From positions 1 through 50,093 of the forward strand of contig NCSJ02000315.1 of the NCBI GenBank assembly GCA_002812745.2: a stretch of 50,093 nt of DNA, in the 5' to 3' direction. The notes under the pieces are model-generated. The model was not told the origin of the DNA and did no database searches. It saw only the letters and a list, made by a program, of their open reading frames with translations. Below, one piece after another: positions 37,565 through 49,053 of the stretch. The position numbers and the translations under genes were made by a program. Numbering within the stretch: the stretch's first letter is position 1; the number at the start of each line of letters is the position of its first letter. The stretch comes from Scytalidium lignicola (taxonomy: Eukaryota > Ascomycota > Leotiomycetes).

Positions 37565-37570
37565 TATAAA
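37565..37570 (+). promoter_or_regulatory. TATA box candidate for the Con7 transcript
   Basis: A TATAAA element on the + strand, just before the stretch where ATG disappears. If used, initiation would fall roughly at 37600-37700. Confidence 0.4.
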
Positions 37571-37658
37571 GGAACAGGCGTGCTGTAACTCTTCATTCTC
37601 GATTTCCCTATCAAGATTAAGTGGATTCCGACGCCACTTCTTTGTAACCTACTGTATG

Positions 37659-40356
37659 CCATTTCCCCTTTTGACTTGCCCTACAACGGCATCGCTCTGA
37701 ACTGCAACTACCGTAGGCTAAAACAAAGAGCCGTAGACGAGGAAGGCTACTGCGAACGCTACTCGAACACTAGATCGCTCCACAACCTGCGCCGTCGTCT
37801 TTCGTCAACAAGTCGAGGGCAAGCAGCGCCGGGCAAGGACCTCGAGCAGCTTACACTAGAGTCTGCCCAAACTTACCCCAAAAAACTACTTTTCACCCCG
37901 CGGGCGCGATCCTATCGATCGCAGCCTCCAGGCGCCCCCAAGGACTACGCCGGTTACGAGATTTAGAACAGCGGTGGTTGAGATAAACATTTTGACGGAC
38001 ACACGACGAGTGAGCAGCCGCAACGCTTGTGCACGCCGGTCCTATCGTAGTAGAGAGACAGCGCCCGTGTGAATCTTAGATCTCGGGGTATTCAAAAAAG
38101 AAAGATTTGTATCTTCAACCACACGAGGGCAGCTCGTCTCGAGAACAGATCTCTCAACTAACGTTGCTGAATCAAACAGAGCGCACCGAACGGCGCAGAA
38201 CGAGTCAGACCTAAGGAAAAGTGTAAAAGCCTTCTTCCGGACGGCCCCCACCTGGGACTCAGCTGCGTCATCGGAGCCACCAGCCATTGCCAGGAATTAC
38301 AAGTCATCATTACAAAGGAGGCATACTCGTTACATCAGATTTTACCAGGCAAACTTTCCACACCGGGCAAAATACGCACACCAAAATAATCCCCAAGTAA
38401 TTATTTCTCGAGGACAAGTGATTATCCACCCAAGGCTCAGTGCCGACGAGCAAGAATCCAGGGTACGGTAGAGAAGAAGCACGCAGCACGATCGCGCTCT
38501 GGGGGAGGAAACTTGGTGGGACAGATTGGGACAAGTGGCACTCCACTGGTTCAGCAGACGGTGAGCGGTGGCCATTCACGGGCCTGACGTGATCTGCAGC
38601 CTCGGAGGGTGCGCTATCGTGTTTCGTCGCGCTAGTCTGACTAGCCTGGCGTTAGTTTAGTGAGTGTGGATACTGGGACTGGCGCACACTAGGGGCCTGG
38701 GACTTGACTGAGATCGAAAGCTGATCGGCGTCCCCTGGGAAAAGGGCCAAAGGGGGGGAATTTTACTTAGCACCGACTAGGTGGCGCGCGCTCACCAACC
38801 TCCAGCAGCACCACCTCTCCAAGATCAAGCCCTGCTTGCTTTCCCAGTGCAGCAGCAGCAGTGCGCCGGACGCTCACGCTTGCAGCGCGGCCACGCGATT
38901 TGGTTCTTGCGGACTTGCAGTAGTGTGGGAAATCTCCCTTCCCTTCTCTGCGCTCTCCTGGGCCGAGGGAGAAGAAAAATAGGAAAAGAGCAGGGCCAGC
39001 AACAACCACGACCACCACCACCACCACGATCAGGACCACAAATAGCATCAGCAGCACAGAGCGAAAGAGTGCCCGTCCGCCCGCCGAAGATTTTTCTGCC
39101 CGCGCGCCTGTGCGCCGCGCCCTTTTTTTTGCCCATCTTTTCTTCCCTTTTCCATTCTCTTGTGCCCGATCCCCCTTGCTCAGCCATATCTGCCTGTCTG
39201 CGTGCTGCCCCATCCTGCCACGCTGCCAGTTGCGCACTACGGCAATAAGTTGTTACAGTACGCTAACCAGTGACCACCGACCTTTTGCCAGGGCGGGACA
39301 AGCGACTTCAGTCCGTCCGTGAGAGTGAGTGTTTCTTGGCCCCCTCGAACGGCGGATAGCGGCAAAAACTGGCAAAATAATTTGGTGGCCTGGGGCTTTT
39401 TCTCCTGCTTCTGCTTCTGCTTCTGCTTGCTTTTGGTGGTCGACCGGGGTGGAACCGGATTGCGCTGGATTTGCATCAGCGTGCAGCGACTAGTGCGGCC
39501 TCGGGTCCCAGAGTCCCAGAGGTTGCACCAGATTCCGCCCTTGATTTTTTCCCAGGTTGCCCTTGGGTTCGCCTCTTTTAGTCGCCTTTTTTAGTCGCGC
39601 CCTTGACCTTCGCCCTTGGGTCGGTCGCTCTTGCCCTTGCCCGCTTTCGGTCAAGAAAGCTCATCCTTACGTGACCGGTTTTTTTCTTCTTCGCCTCGCG
39701 CTTCCTTTTCGCTGGGTGTCTGCAACTCTGACTTCTCTGCACCCTCTCACGACTCACGACTCCAACCACGCCAACTCCAAAAGCCCACAAGCCCGCCCCT
39801 CTCTCAACCTGGTTGCCGCAGACTAGACTAGACTAGACCAGACCAGACTAGACTAGTCGCTGAGCAATCCCCCTCCTCCTCCTTCTCCGTCCTAACTGGC
39901 CCCCTTGTCCCATCGAGAACCTTCCCAGCGCGCGTGGCTTGTCCTTCTTTCCCATCGCGCGCAGCCGAACCAAACCAACACTACGACCGCTTCCGTCCTC
40001 CAGCACTACACCCATTACTACTAGTATTCCTNCCCCCAAGTTTCTGCGCTACTCTTAATCGCCTCACACAAACCGCACAATTCGCAACCCGCACAGGACC
40101 AAGCAAGCATCACGCCTGCGAGAAAAATAGAAGACGCTTCCTTCTCTGGTCCATACTNAAAAAAAATTCGAGACTTTTCCACTTTTCGGGAATCGTCAGT
40201 GCCTGTGTGCGATCTTTTCTCCACAAAAGCTGCAACCAAAGTGCCTGCCACTTCGGGACGTCCACTACCTCACCTTTCGCTCATACTGAAGAGGCCAAGC
40301 GGTAGTTTCGTCCTTAGCTACGGCGATACCCCAGAAAAGCCCGAAAAGTTCGTAGT
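37659..40356 (+). other. ATG-free putative 5' leader of the Con7 gene (about 2.7 kb)
   Basis: Reading each line, I find no ATG on the + strand from 37659 to the start codon at 40357, although about 42 would be expected by chance in 2.7 kb, while CAT (ATG on the other strand) occurs about 22 times. The depletion is thus strand-specific and points the same way as the gene. The sequence is C/T-rich, holds a pentanucleotide repeat at 39821-39856 and Ns at 40032 and 40158. An in-frame TAG at 40315-40317 separates it from the coding region, so it is not an N-terminal extension. The nearest upstream ATGs are at 37656 and 37325. Confidence 0.65.
39821..39856. repeat. GACTA/GACCA pentanucleotide tandem repeat
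   Basis: Seven consecutive units of five bases, GACTA with two GACCA variants, inside the putative Con7 leader. Confidence 0.9.
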
Positions 40357-42526
40357 ATGTCCTTGGTCTCTCCAAACCATTCCTCCAGCAACTCACTACT
40401 TTCAAGCACTGATCCCGATCCCGCAAAGTCGGCGCCAACTCCTACTACTACTACCACCACTACTAATACTACTACTGCTACTACTTCTGCCACTACTACT
40501 CCTCCACCTCTTCTTACTACTACTACTACTACTGCTGCTGCTACTACTTCCACCACCACCACCACCGCTACTACTACTACTGCAAACAACGACGATACTG
40601 AAGCTAAATTGAGCACTCTACTAGGTGCCTTCGCCGAGAGTCGCCAGACGTCTATGGACAGAAGTGCCTCCGAATATCCCAACACTTCAGGTTTGCACTC
40701 GCCTTACCCACGCGCGTTGACCGAAACCCAATCTGAGAGATCTCCCGCAGATAACGCGTCTGCTGTCTCCTACTCCTCGCAACCTGCTCCCTCCGCTGCT
40801 CCTGCGTCCGAGTACGGTGTTTACCCTGCTGCGGCGCGTGCAAGTAGTTATCCAGAACAGATTCAACGTCAATACCCTCCAGCCGGCAACCCTAGCGGTA
40901 GCAGCGGAAGTATGGCGCAACCAACAAGTCCGTCGTCCACACCTTTGCAAGATGGCCGTACAAACGGTCACCATTCCCAAATCAAGTCTGACCCGGCTGT
41001 TCCTATAGATCCTTCCATCGCTGCCTCGAGCCCAACCTATCCTCCACAACACGGAGGCCAGTACTCGCCATACCCCCCACAACAAGATATGCAACACGGT
41101 TATCCTCCCCAGCATCCAGCCGGCGCGATGTACGCACAACCTCGACCAGATTGGGCGGGTTACGCAGGTCATCCCCAGCATGGCATGCCCGGTGGTTACG
41201 CAGTAAGTGGAGCCCAAACACCGACTTCAGCAGCACCAGTTGGTTCGCGTCCCGGTCAAGTGAGTACTTTTTGATTTTTGGATTTCTTTTTTGAAAGAGA
41301 AAAAAGAAGAAAGCAAAAACATTCTACAAGTGTTGTATTACGCGCCATCTGTTTTTGTTTCGCGACGCAGCTCTTGTGTGTTTTTTAATTGCAACTTCAC
41401 TTTTCAGTTTTTCTTTCCTTCAATTTCACATTTGGCACGGCACGACGCGGCGCGGCACAAACAAACAAACAAACAACATTGCATGTCAAATGTGAAATTG
41501 AAGGAAAGAAAGATTGAGAAAATACACCAGGAACATGGGCAATCTCTTTTGATTTTGTTTCTATTCTAACATATTTTCTCACTTTTTGGAGAGCTGCTAA
41601 TTATTAACAGCATCACCTGGCTCAGGTTTACTCCTTCGTCCCCATTCCCGGTGCGCAACAACATAAGCGACCCCGACGACGTTATGAAGAAATTGAGAGA
41701 ATGTACAAGTGTGGATGGAATGGTTGCGAGAAGGCATACGGTACCCTGAACCATCTCAATGCCCACGTTACAATGCAATCGCACGGTCAGAAGCGCACTC
41801 CAGAAGGTATGTCTTACTTTGCCGTTCGTCCCTTCGTACTTCCTTTTGTTACCCCAAAATGCGCAACAATGGTGGGCGATCTCACGGGTCTGTTCCCCAA
41901 GAGAAAGNAAAAAAACGAAACAAATCAAAACATGTTTCTTATCGAAAAGCTATATGCGCGCGTCTTTTAATTTGATTATTTATATTTTCCCCTGGTTTGT
42001 ACAAGTTTAAATGTTTCACACCACACTTGCAGATGTGCCTAGTGCCTAGTCGCATTTCTTCATCATTGGCGTGGGAGCTAAGTCTGACGAGGCGGCCTGG
42101 GGATGGCCTCAATCGTATCGAGACTAGCATGGGTCTACCAAACCTTTGGGACCTTCTTGTGTAACGTCAGCAACGCTAACTAGGTTATGCTTAACAGAGT
42201 TCAAGGAGATCCGCAAGGAGTGGAAGGCACGCAAGAAGGAGGAAGAGAACCAACGCAAAGCAGAGGAGGAGCGCGCTCGTGCTGCTGCTGGTCCTGCTGA
42301 CGGCCAAAACCCCGCCGATCCATCACAGCCTCCTGCCGGTTACCAACAACGATCCGTCCAGCTTCCACCCATCGGTTATCAACCTGGCGCTCAAGTCCCG
42401 GGACAATATCAAGCACCGGCTGGCGGCGTACAGCAGCTGCAGGAGTATGGTAACAACCATATGTATTCTGGTTACCCTGCTTCGCCATATGGTGCACCGA
42501 ACCAGATGTATAGCCAACGTCATTAA
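40357..42526 (+). CDS. Con7-like C2H2 zinc-finger transcription factor
   Basis: A 470-residue nuclear regulator in three exons: 40357-41259, 41626-41806 and 42198-42526. The N-terminal 300 residues are disordered: a Thr-rich tract (about 28-75), then Pro/Gln/Tyr-rich sequence. Exon 2 carries the conserved core, VYSFVPIPGAQQHKRPRRRY, EEIERMYKCGWNGCEKAYG and TLNHLNAHVTMQSHGQKRTP, a single CX4C-X12-HX5H finger behind a basic patch. Exon 3 begins EFKEIRKEWKARKKEEENQR, a charged helix, then Pro/Gln/Tyr-rich sequence to MYSQRH. This arrangement matches Con7 of Magnaporthe and Fusarium, needed for conidial morphology and infection-related development. The ATG has A at -3 and an in-frame stop upstream. 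Both introns are long (366 and 391 bases). Confidence 0.85.
40438..40581 (+). repeat. ACT/ACC trinucleotide repeat coding a Thr-rich tract
   Basis: Imperfect runs of ACT and ACC with some GCT and CCT codons over about 145 bases, in frame in the Con7 N-terminus. Mixed codons suggest an old, partly stabilised repeat. Confidence 0.9.
41405..41516 (+). repeat. 33-bp inverted repeat (hairpin) in Con7 intron 1
   Basis: The arm 41405-41437 and the arm 41484-41516 are reverse complements: 25 positions match in an unbroken block, and the few remaining differences are all G-T type, which pair as G-U in the transcript. The loop of about 46 bases includes an ACAA tandem run. The hairpin lies wholly inside the intron 41260-41625. 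Confidence 0.85.
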
Positions 42527-45344
42527 GCCCATCTTTAATCTGAACCATGCAGTATCGTGCTGACTTTTGTTTTCAGATAACGGTGCCACCCCTGCTCCTA
42601 AGTACGATCAACACTAGGGCTGAGCAATTGTCCCGTCATCGAAATCTCAAAAAACATCTCACGATTTTAAGATGTTTAGGGAATCTTCAGTCGACGTTCG
42701 GACTTGCGGAGGATTGTTTCATTGTTCACTATGGGCTTTGCGAAACATGTATCATACGGGCCGCTGATTGCATTTTCCTCGGTGTTGTCCATATGAAAAA
42801 TTTTCCCGCTTTTCTTTTTGCCTTCTTTGTTTTTTTTTTTTCCATTACTCGTTACTAGACGTCTTACGTTCTCATGTGCGGTTCAGTGCCGTCACTATCC
42901 CCAAGAAGAAATGATTTACATGGCCTTTGATGACCCTTCTCCACTTTTTCATGGTGTTTTCCTGAATTCTCCACGATAAAACATCGGATTTGGTGATTTC
43001 TAGTTGGTTTTTTCCGGAAGGTGGGAGGGCATGAGGGTATTCGGGGATAACGTTGAGAATTGTATTGGGAGGTGGGCTGGTTTGGCTGCATTGTCTGGTT
43101 GTTTTTTCTCGTCGCGCATCGGTTTTTCTTTCTTTCTCTTTTTATTCGTTTTGTTTGCTTTATACAGATATCGACTCTTGCACACACACACGTTGTTGAA
43201 GCAGCTTGCCCTTTTTTTGCTTGCTCGCTTCCTATATCTCTGGTCGTCATCAAGTTATCTTCAGCTGGATCACTCCTCTTTACTTGCAATCTTCTGCATA
43301 TTTTCAAGATGGAAATTCGGCCGGGTACTTTCTAGCGTAACCAGCAGAAAGCAAGGAATGATTATCTGGGGAAAGGCAGTATCTCAAAAGTATTACTCTC
43401 GATGGAGGAAAGGGGATGGAGGGAGGGATGGATGGATGGAGATGGATTATTAATCTGTCACTTTTATGGGTTATATCGGGTTGTGGAATTTATTTTTCCC
43501 CCGGGCCATCGAGAGGGTGTATACCTGATTTCTATTGAGACTGCGAACCTGGACTGAACTGAATTATGGGAACAATAATAATGCATCGCATACGGTTAGG
43601 CGCTTTTAGGCTTCCCTATACCTTAGGAATAACGAATGCATTGAAACTGAATATATTTAAAAAAAACCGAAGTCCCCCCTGTTTTTTGTTTGTTGTGGTG
43701 TGAGGTGTGATATGATGTGCTGTTCTTGATACGTGGTTTTTTGTCTTAGCTGGACTCTTTTTCTTTCCTGGTGTATTCGACCACGAATTCTTACTCCAAG
43801 TAAGTTTTCTCTTGAGAATTACAGAGAAAGGTGGTAGGGGGAAGTATGAAGTTTGACACATGATGCTTGGAAGTAGATGGTGTTGCATTACTCACATTCA
43901 TTCTTTGAGCAAAGATTTAAATCTTCTTAAAACTTTTCTAGCTTTCTACATTACACGTCTGCCTCTATCTGTCTCCGTCTCTATGAAGAGAAGGAAAGAA
44001 AGAAAGTAAGTCTGACTTGAAAAAAAACTAGTGTCACCTTTTAGTAAGGTGTGTGTGTGTGAGAAAGAGAGAGGCAGAGAGAAAGGAGGACGAAAAGTTA
44101 GCGATAAACATTACACAAGTGGTAGTAGGTAAATGGTACAGTACAGTACAGTCCCATTTTTTGGATCTAGCCCCTCTTCAGCAGTTTTAAGTCCTCCTTG
44201 TAGTATGGTATGTATCTGTTTTGATGGTTTTCTGGCTACTTTATCTGATTTCGTGAGAGTGAGTTTGAATCTTTGCTTCTATTTTACTTTCTTTTTGCTT
44301 GAAATTATATACATAGCGATATACATAGTGATGAAGTCAGGAAGTAATAGGAATATGTATATGCAATACAAAAAGATCTCAGTATACTAGATCATTCAAG
44401 CATTCTCCTTTTTACTTGCACTTGTACATCACATCTATACAATAAAAAAAGGCCCCTTAAAAAACGAGTAATATATTTCTTTTGTCCCTTTTNAAAAAAT
44501 ACCTACAAGAAAAGAACGAAAAGTAATAACAAACCCCCAACACAGATAACTTAAAAGATATATTTTAAAAAGAGAAAGAAAGAAAGAAAAAGCAATTCTA
44601 TATCCGAAATAAAATNAAACACAAGCCACACCGAAAACTACCTGAGTCCGAATGACAAAGCCCGTCTCCATTCCCCGCCTATATCTATCTAATCATTGCA
44701 CTCTTTTTTTAANTTTAAATATATATATTGAACTCCCCCACAAGTTGAAGCTTTTTTTTGNAAAAAAGATTTCCCCCCTTTTTGCTCCTTGNCCCCCCCG
44801 TTGTCTTCTGCGCAGATTAAGCCCGGAAGCAAAAATTAACGAACCCCCCTTCATTCACATCCCATGATCATATCCCGTTGAGAACATAAAACAAAAAAAT
44901 GCAACCCACCAAAAGCCAATACAAGAGAAAAAGAATAGAACCGTTCTCAGCCACGGAAATTTTGTGTCCTCATTCATATATATAGTTTTTGATTACTCCA
45001 ATATTCCATTTCCATATCCATGTCGAATCCCATAGTAATATACCATAGCCAAATTCACAGAAATAGAAGCCCTGTACCTCATCCCATATTTGTCCAAAAA
45101 TAAAAAAATAAGTAGCAAGAGCCAAGCATTTGTAAGCCAAACTATGAACAACACCTTGCAAACAAAAGAGTAACAAGAACAGAATTAATGACCAGAAAAG
45201 GAACCGAGAAAGACGGGTAGTGAAAAGCACTTTTGGATAACCAGAGCCATTCCGAACCAATGCGCCTGATCCTGAATTTTGCGTTGTTAGAATAAGGAAA
45301 TATGACGTGGAGGAGACGATCGTTGAAGGAGGCGGCGAAGAGAT
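42527..45344. other. Long convergent 3' region, Con7-like and Pumilio genes
   Basis: About 2.8 kb between converging genes with many homopolymers, GT and GA runs (44048-44082), a GGAT repeat (43418-43445) and five Ns between 44493 and 44792. No coding region recognised. One UGUAUAUA motif lies on the minus strand at 44306-44313, about 1 kb past the Pumilio stop codon. Confidence 0.55.
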
Positions 45345-48300
45345 TTAGGAGCTAGTGACCAGAATGTCTGGTCTACTCTTTTCGTCAACACCACCGATCG
45401 TGTCCTCAGTAGTTTCCAACTTCAGTCGTCCGCCTACATCAGTAGGACCATCCATCGTACTGACATTTGTACTAGGGAGGCTACTGCTTTGTGGGGTATT
45501 CTCTCCGTTCGTCAATGATGGTGTCGAAATCTCAATTGGCATAGTCTGAGTTTGAGTCGAAGGAACTGTAGTTGAAGTTGAAGTCGAAGTCGAGGATTGC
45601 GATTGTTGGTTATTATATGGTTGACCAGCGTAAATGACCTTCTCCATTGCTGCAATCTGCTTGCCATAGCTATACTTCTTTAGGGCGCTAAGCTGTGGTT
45701 TAATTTCTTCAATGAAGGCGTCACGATCTGCGCCTTTGAGTTGGGCCAAGAGTTTTTCTAAAGAAATGAGATTAGTCTATGCTTGAAAGGAGACAAATCT
45801 AGTGGACTTACGAATCACGTAATTACCATACTGGTCCTTCATGAGTAACTGTAGAGGACTAGAGCCATCACTATGTAAGGTTGTTAATTGAGCAACAATA
45901 GCACGCCGCTGCTCATCTGTGCCAAACTGGATGCTCTTCTCGACCACATTTGAAGCAAACTTATGTTTCGACAATGCCAAGAGTTGAGTAGTCACAATGG
46001 AGATGATCTTTGCACGATCTTCTGGCTTTCCATGTTGGATAACATGCTGCGTGACGTAATTGCCATACTGGTCGGTTATGAGCATCGAGGCACATTGGTG
46101 TAGTTCCTCAAGCACAGCAGCCTGATCCTTTGGTGAGCAGTATTCCAACATTCGCTGAATGACCCGGCAGCCGTATGGATGGGTAGCCAGAGTATGCACC
46201 TGGCCTTTGAAGGCATCCATTATGAATTGTATGTGCTCCGTTGGGACTCGTTCAATTGCCTTTTGGACAACATGATTGCCATGCTGATCTTTGACGCACT
46301 TAAGAATATCTAGTTGAAGTTCTTTGACGAGTTCTGCCTGTTGGTCGGCGAGTACATGTTCCAGAGCCTAATGAGAATTTAGCCTATGTCTTCGTGCGTC
46401 TCAAATCTCGGTGACAAAACGTACCTTTTGCACAACTCGACAACCATATGGTTGCAATGACAGGTCGTTGACGTGATTTCTCATTTGCTCTGCCAGCACC
46501 CTCTTCTGAACTTGATTACCATGCTCGAATAACTTCTGGATAACATAGTTGCCGAAGACATCAGTCATTAGTTGTAACGCATTTGGTTGAATCTCCCTGA
46601 AAACTTGGTCTTTCTCGTCGCTATTAGCCGTCTCGAGCTTTTGCTGGATGAATCTTGAGCCATGTTGGTCACCACTGAACTCAACAATATGGTTGTAGAT
46701 ATCCTGCACGTTAATTAGTTGACCGAAGATGACTATTTTTAGGACTTTGGCCAGCTTACCTTTAGCTCATATCTCTTGGTGGATTTCGAGTTAGACCGAA
46801 ACTCTTCAAGGAGTAAACTTCTCACACCAAGACCCACATCCGCATCCCTGGCTGGACGAGCTGGAATGAATTGCATAGGTGTAAAAGGAGGAACAGATCC
46901 GCCGTATCCATATGGAATGTTCTGAGACCTGAAATTTGGAAGAGTGGAGTAATCGAAGAGGTGTGGCGGGGGATATTGACTAGGGAAGTTATTAGCATAG
47001 AGAAGTGACTGCTGCTGAGCGAGCTGCAGATTTTGAAGTCGTCTATCTAACTCATTAGGGCCTTGCGACATGCGAGGGTCTCTCGAACTGGGACGATATA
47101 TTTGCTCCGAACCGCCGGGTGGTGTTCCTGCCACGGAGTAGAACTTAGGACTGTGCATTACACGGCGGTAGTCACTTGTTGCAGGAGACACAGAACCCGG
47201 ATCTCCAAATCGAAGAGGTTTGTTGTTGAAATTCACCTGGTCAGCAAATGCCTGTGCCGAGAGGTTGTCATAATTATTAAATGTCTTCATGCCTCCCGAG
47301 ACGTCTGTCCACATCGGTGATCCGCCGTTTAGCTGATTTGCGTGTGGAAGGGTTGAATGACCTGGTGAGTATGACGGGTCTATGCCGTTGTCCATCTGGG
47401 TCGAAACACGCCGTTCCGAATTATCATGGAACCCAAATTTTGTGAATTTCTCCCTCAATTCTGCTTCCTGTGCCGAATTATTTGCCAAGTCGTTGTACTT
47501 TTGTCCGTTGGGTTGTATTGGAAAGTTACTCGAAAGGCCGGATATCGATGGACGTTGGGAATGGATCGAGCTAGAGGGAGTATGGTGGCTCATGGATCCA
47601 AAATGTGCGTTATGGTTTCCAAATGTGAGACCACCGATTGGCATGGAGCCATTCATGCCCGAGTCAGATGCTCTCGATGGAGGCATACTACTATCCCTTG
47701 ATGCAGCACCACCGATTCTGAGGAGCCCTCCATTCTGTGAAGCGGTTCCATCAGGTCTTGGATTAAAAGGCCTTGAGGATAACAAGTCAACCTCATAGCT
47801 GTTTTCAGTTTGCCCCGAGTTCTCTTTGTCGTCATTGAAGCCAAACGAAAGTCTCTGAGCGAACTTGACAGCGCTAGAGGGGTCGAGGCTGCCGCCTTTG
47901 GGTTGGGACCGGCTGAAACTACTTGCCTGCCCATGACCAATGGGTGGTCGAGATTGAGAGGCATACTGATTCTGGATTTCAAGTAATGTTTGGGAGCTAG
48001 CACCGCTTATGCTGTTGCGTACTCGGGCCGGTGACGTGCTTCCACTGTGGGAAGACTGAAGTGTTGGGGATGTGGTGTCTGGATGGTTCCAAGGCCGTGA
48101 TGAACCCCAAGGATGTTCGGCTTCCGATGACGCAGCTAAAGCACCCGATCCGGTGGGTACTTCTGGTAAACCATCTTTATCTGCTGTTGGATTGACATCA
48201 GCAACTACAAAATCCTCTCTGCCTAGGGCTGGCCTACCACGAGTACGTGAAGCATCTCGTATGTTATTTGAGAAACCGCTACCTATGGCAGCATTACTGC

Positions 48301-48556
48301 CCCAAATACCACTGGAGGCTTGCCAGGCCGTTCCATTCACGAATGTTGGGCCCAGTGTTGAGGATTGCGAGACTCGATGTTCGCTATTATGCCGACTGCT
48401 CGGAGTCGAATTCAGGTCTCCAAATCGGGTGGGTCGGGCCTTGAAAGAGAGAAAGACGTCAGTGTGGGGTATTCAAGCAAGTATTATTCAAATGTTGTAA
48501 GTACTCACAGCAGCTGTCATGGCGCCTGATGGCCTATTTGTGGTAGCTGAAGACAT
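45345..48556 (-). CDS. Pumilio/PUF family RNA-binding protein (PUM/Puf3 type)
   Basis: A 991-residue post-transcriptional regulator that binds 3' UTR elements to destabilise or repress mRNAs. Minus-strand exons: 48509-48556, 46760-48439, 46425-46703, 45812-46367 and 45345-45757, closing to 2976 bases. Residues 1-550 are disordered (Ser/Asn/Gly-rich). Eight PUF repeats follow (about 575-900), with recognition helices [63 protein letters not shown] and YGNYVIQKL. The base-contacting residues are S/Q, N/Q, C/Q, N/Q, C/Q, N/Q, S/E, N/Q, identical to human PUM1, predicting UGUAUAUA. A Ser/Thr-rich tail ends ILVTSS. The first exon of 16 codons (ATG at 48556) is supported by a GTGAGT donor and a phase-0 join into [10 protein letters not shown]. 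Confidence 0.94.
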
Positions 48557-48754
48557 GTATGCAGTAATGTGTATGTAAATTTCCCTTCGTATGGAGATAT
48601 ATTTTGTATTAGGTGGAGGGGGGGTAGGATGTGAAAATGTCGTGGGAGAGTAAGTTGGACAGTAGGATTCGAAATAAACGAAGATGATCGGCCGTAGCTA
48701 AGAAAAGTATTCTTTTCTACCTAGTAGTATGTCACAGATAGTAAATCTATGTGA

Positions 48755-48851
48755 CTGCGAAGAGTTGGGAATATTGTCAGTTATCTCTTAATGCGTTGTT
48801 GTAAGGCTGATTATTCGGGAGCCAAGGCAGAGCTGAGACTCGAGAACTTAC
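48755..48851 (-). other. Candidate 5' UTR intron of the Pumilio gene
   Basis: GTAAGT donor, ACTGAC branch candidate and TTCGCAG acceptor, 97 bases, just upstream of the start-codon exon. The elements match those of the coding introns in this window. Confidence 0.55.
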
Positions 48852-48939
48852 TAGTGCAGACAGGTGTATGTAATGGTAACGGTCGAGAATACAGATATAT
48901 CATTTACAAAAGAAGGATCCTAGAAAAAAGCTGGAGAGC

Positions 48940-49053
48940 TCAAGAGGTATCGAGCATCGAGGGAGCCGTGGACAGGAAGGCAGGCGAAGGCTTATAGGTA
49001 GGAGTAGGTAGGGCGGAGGAGAGGTCGCGCGACACAACCCCTTCGTTTGTCAT
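48940..49053 (-). other. Upstream ORF of 37 codons in the Pumilio leader
   Basis: Begins MTNEGVVSRDLSSALP and ends MLDTS. Present in the leader if transcription begins upstream of 49053. Peptide resembles nothing I know. Confidence 0.4.

Noticed and set aside
38781..39248. Long open frames on both strands (about 155 codons each)
   Set aside because: They are mirror products of C/G-rich sequence, do not start with ATG on the + strand, and read as low-complexity Arg/Pro/Ala-rich protein. The segment is better explained as leader.
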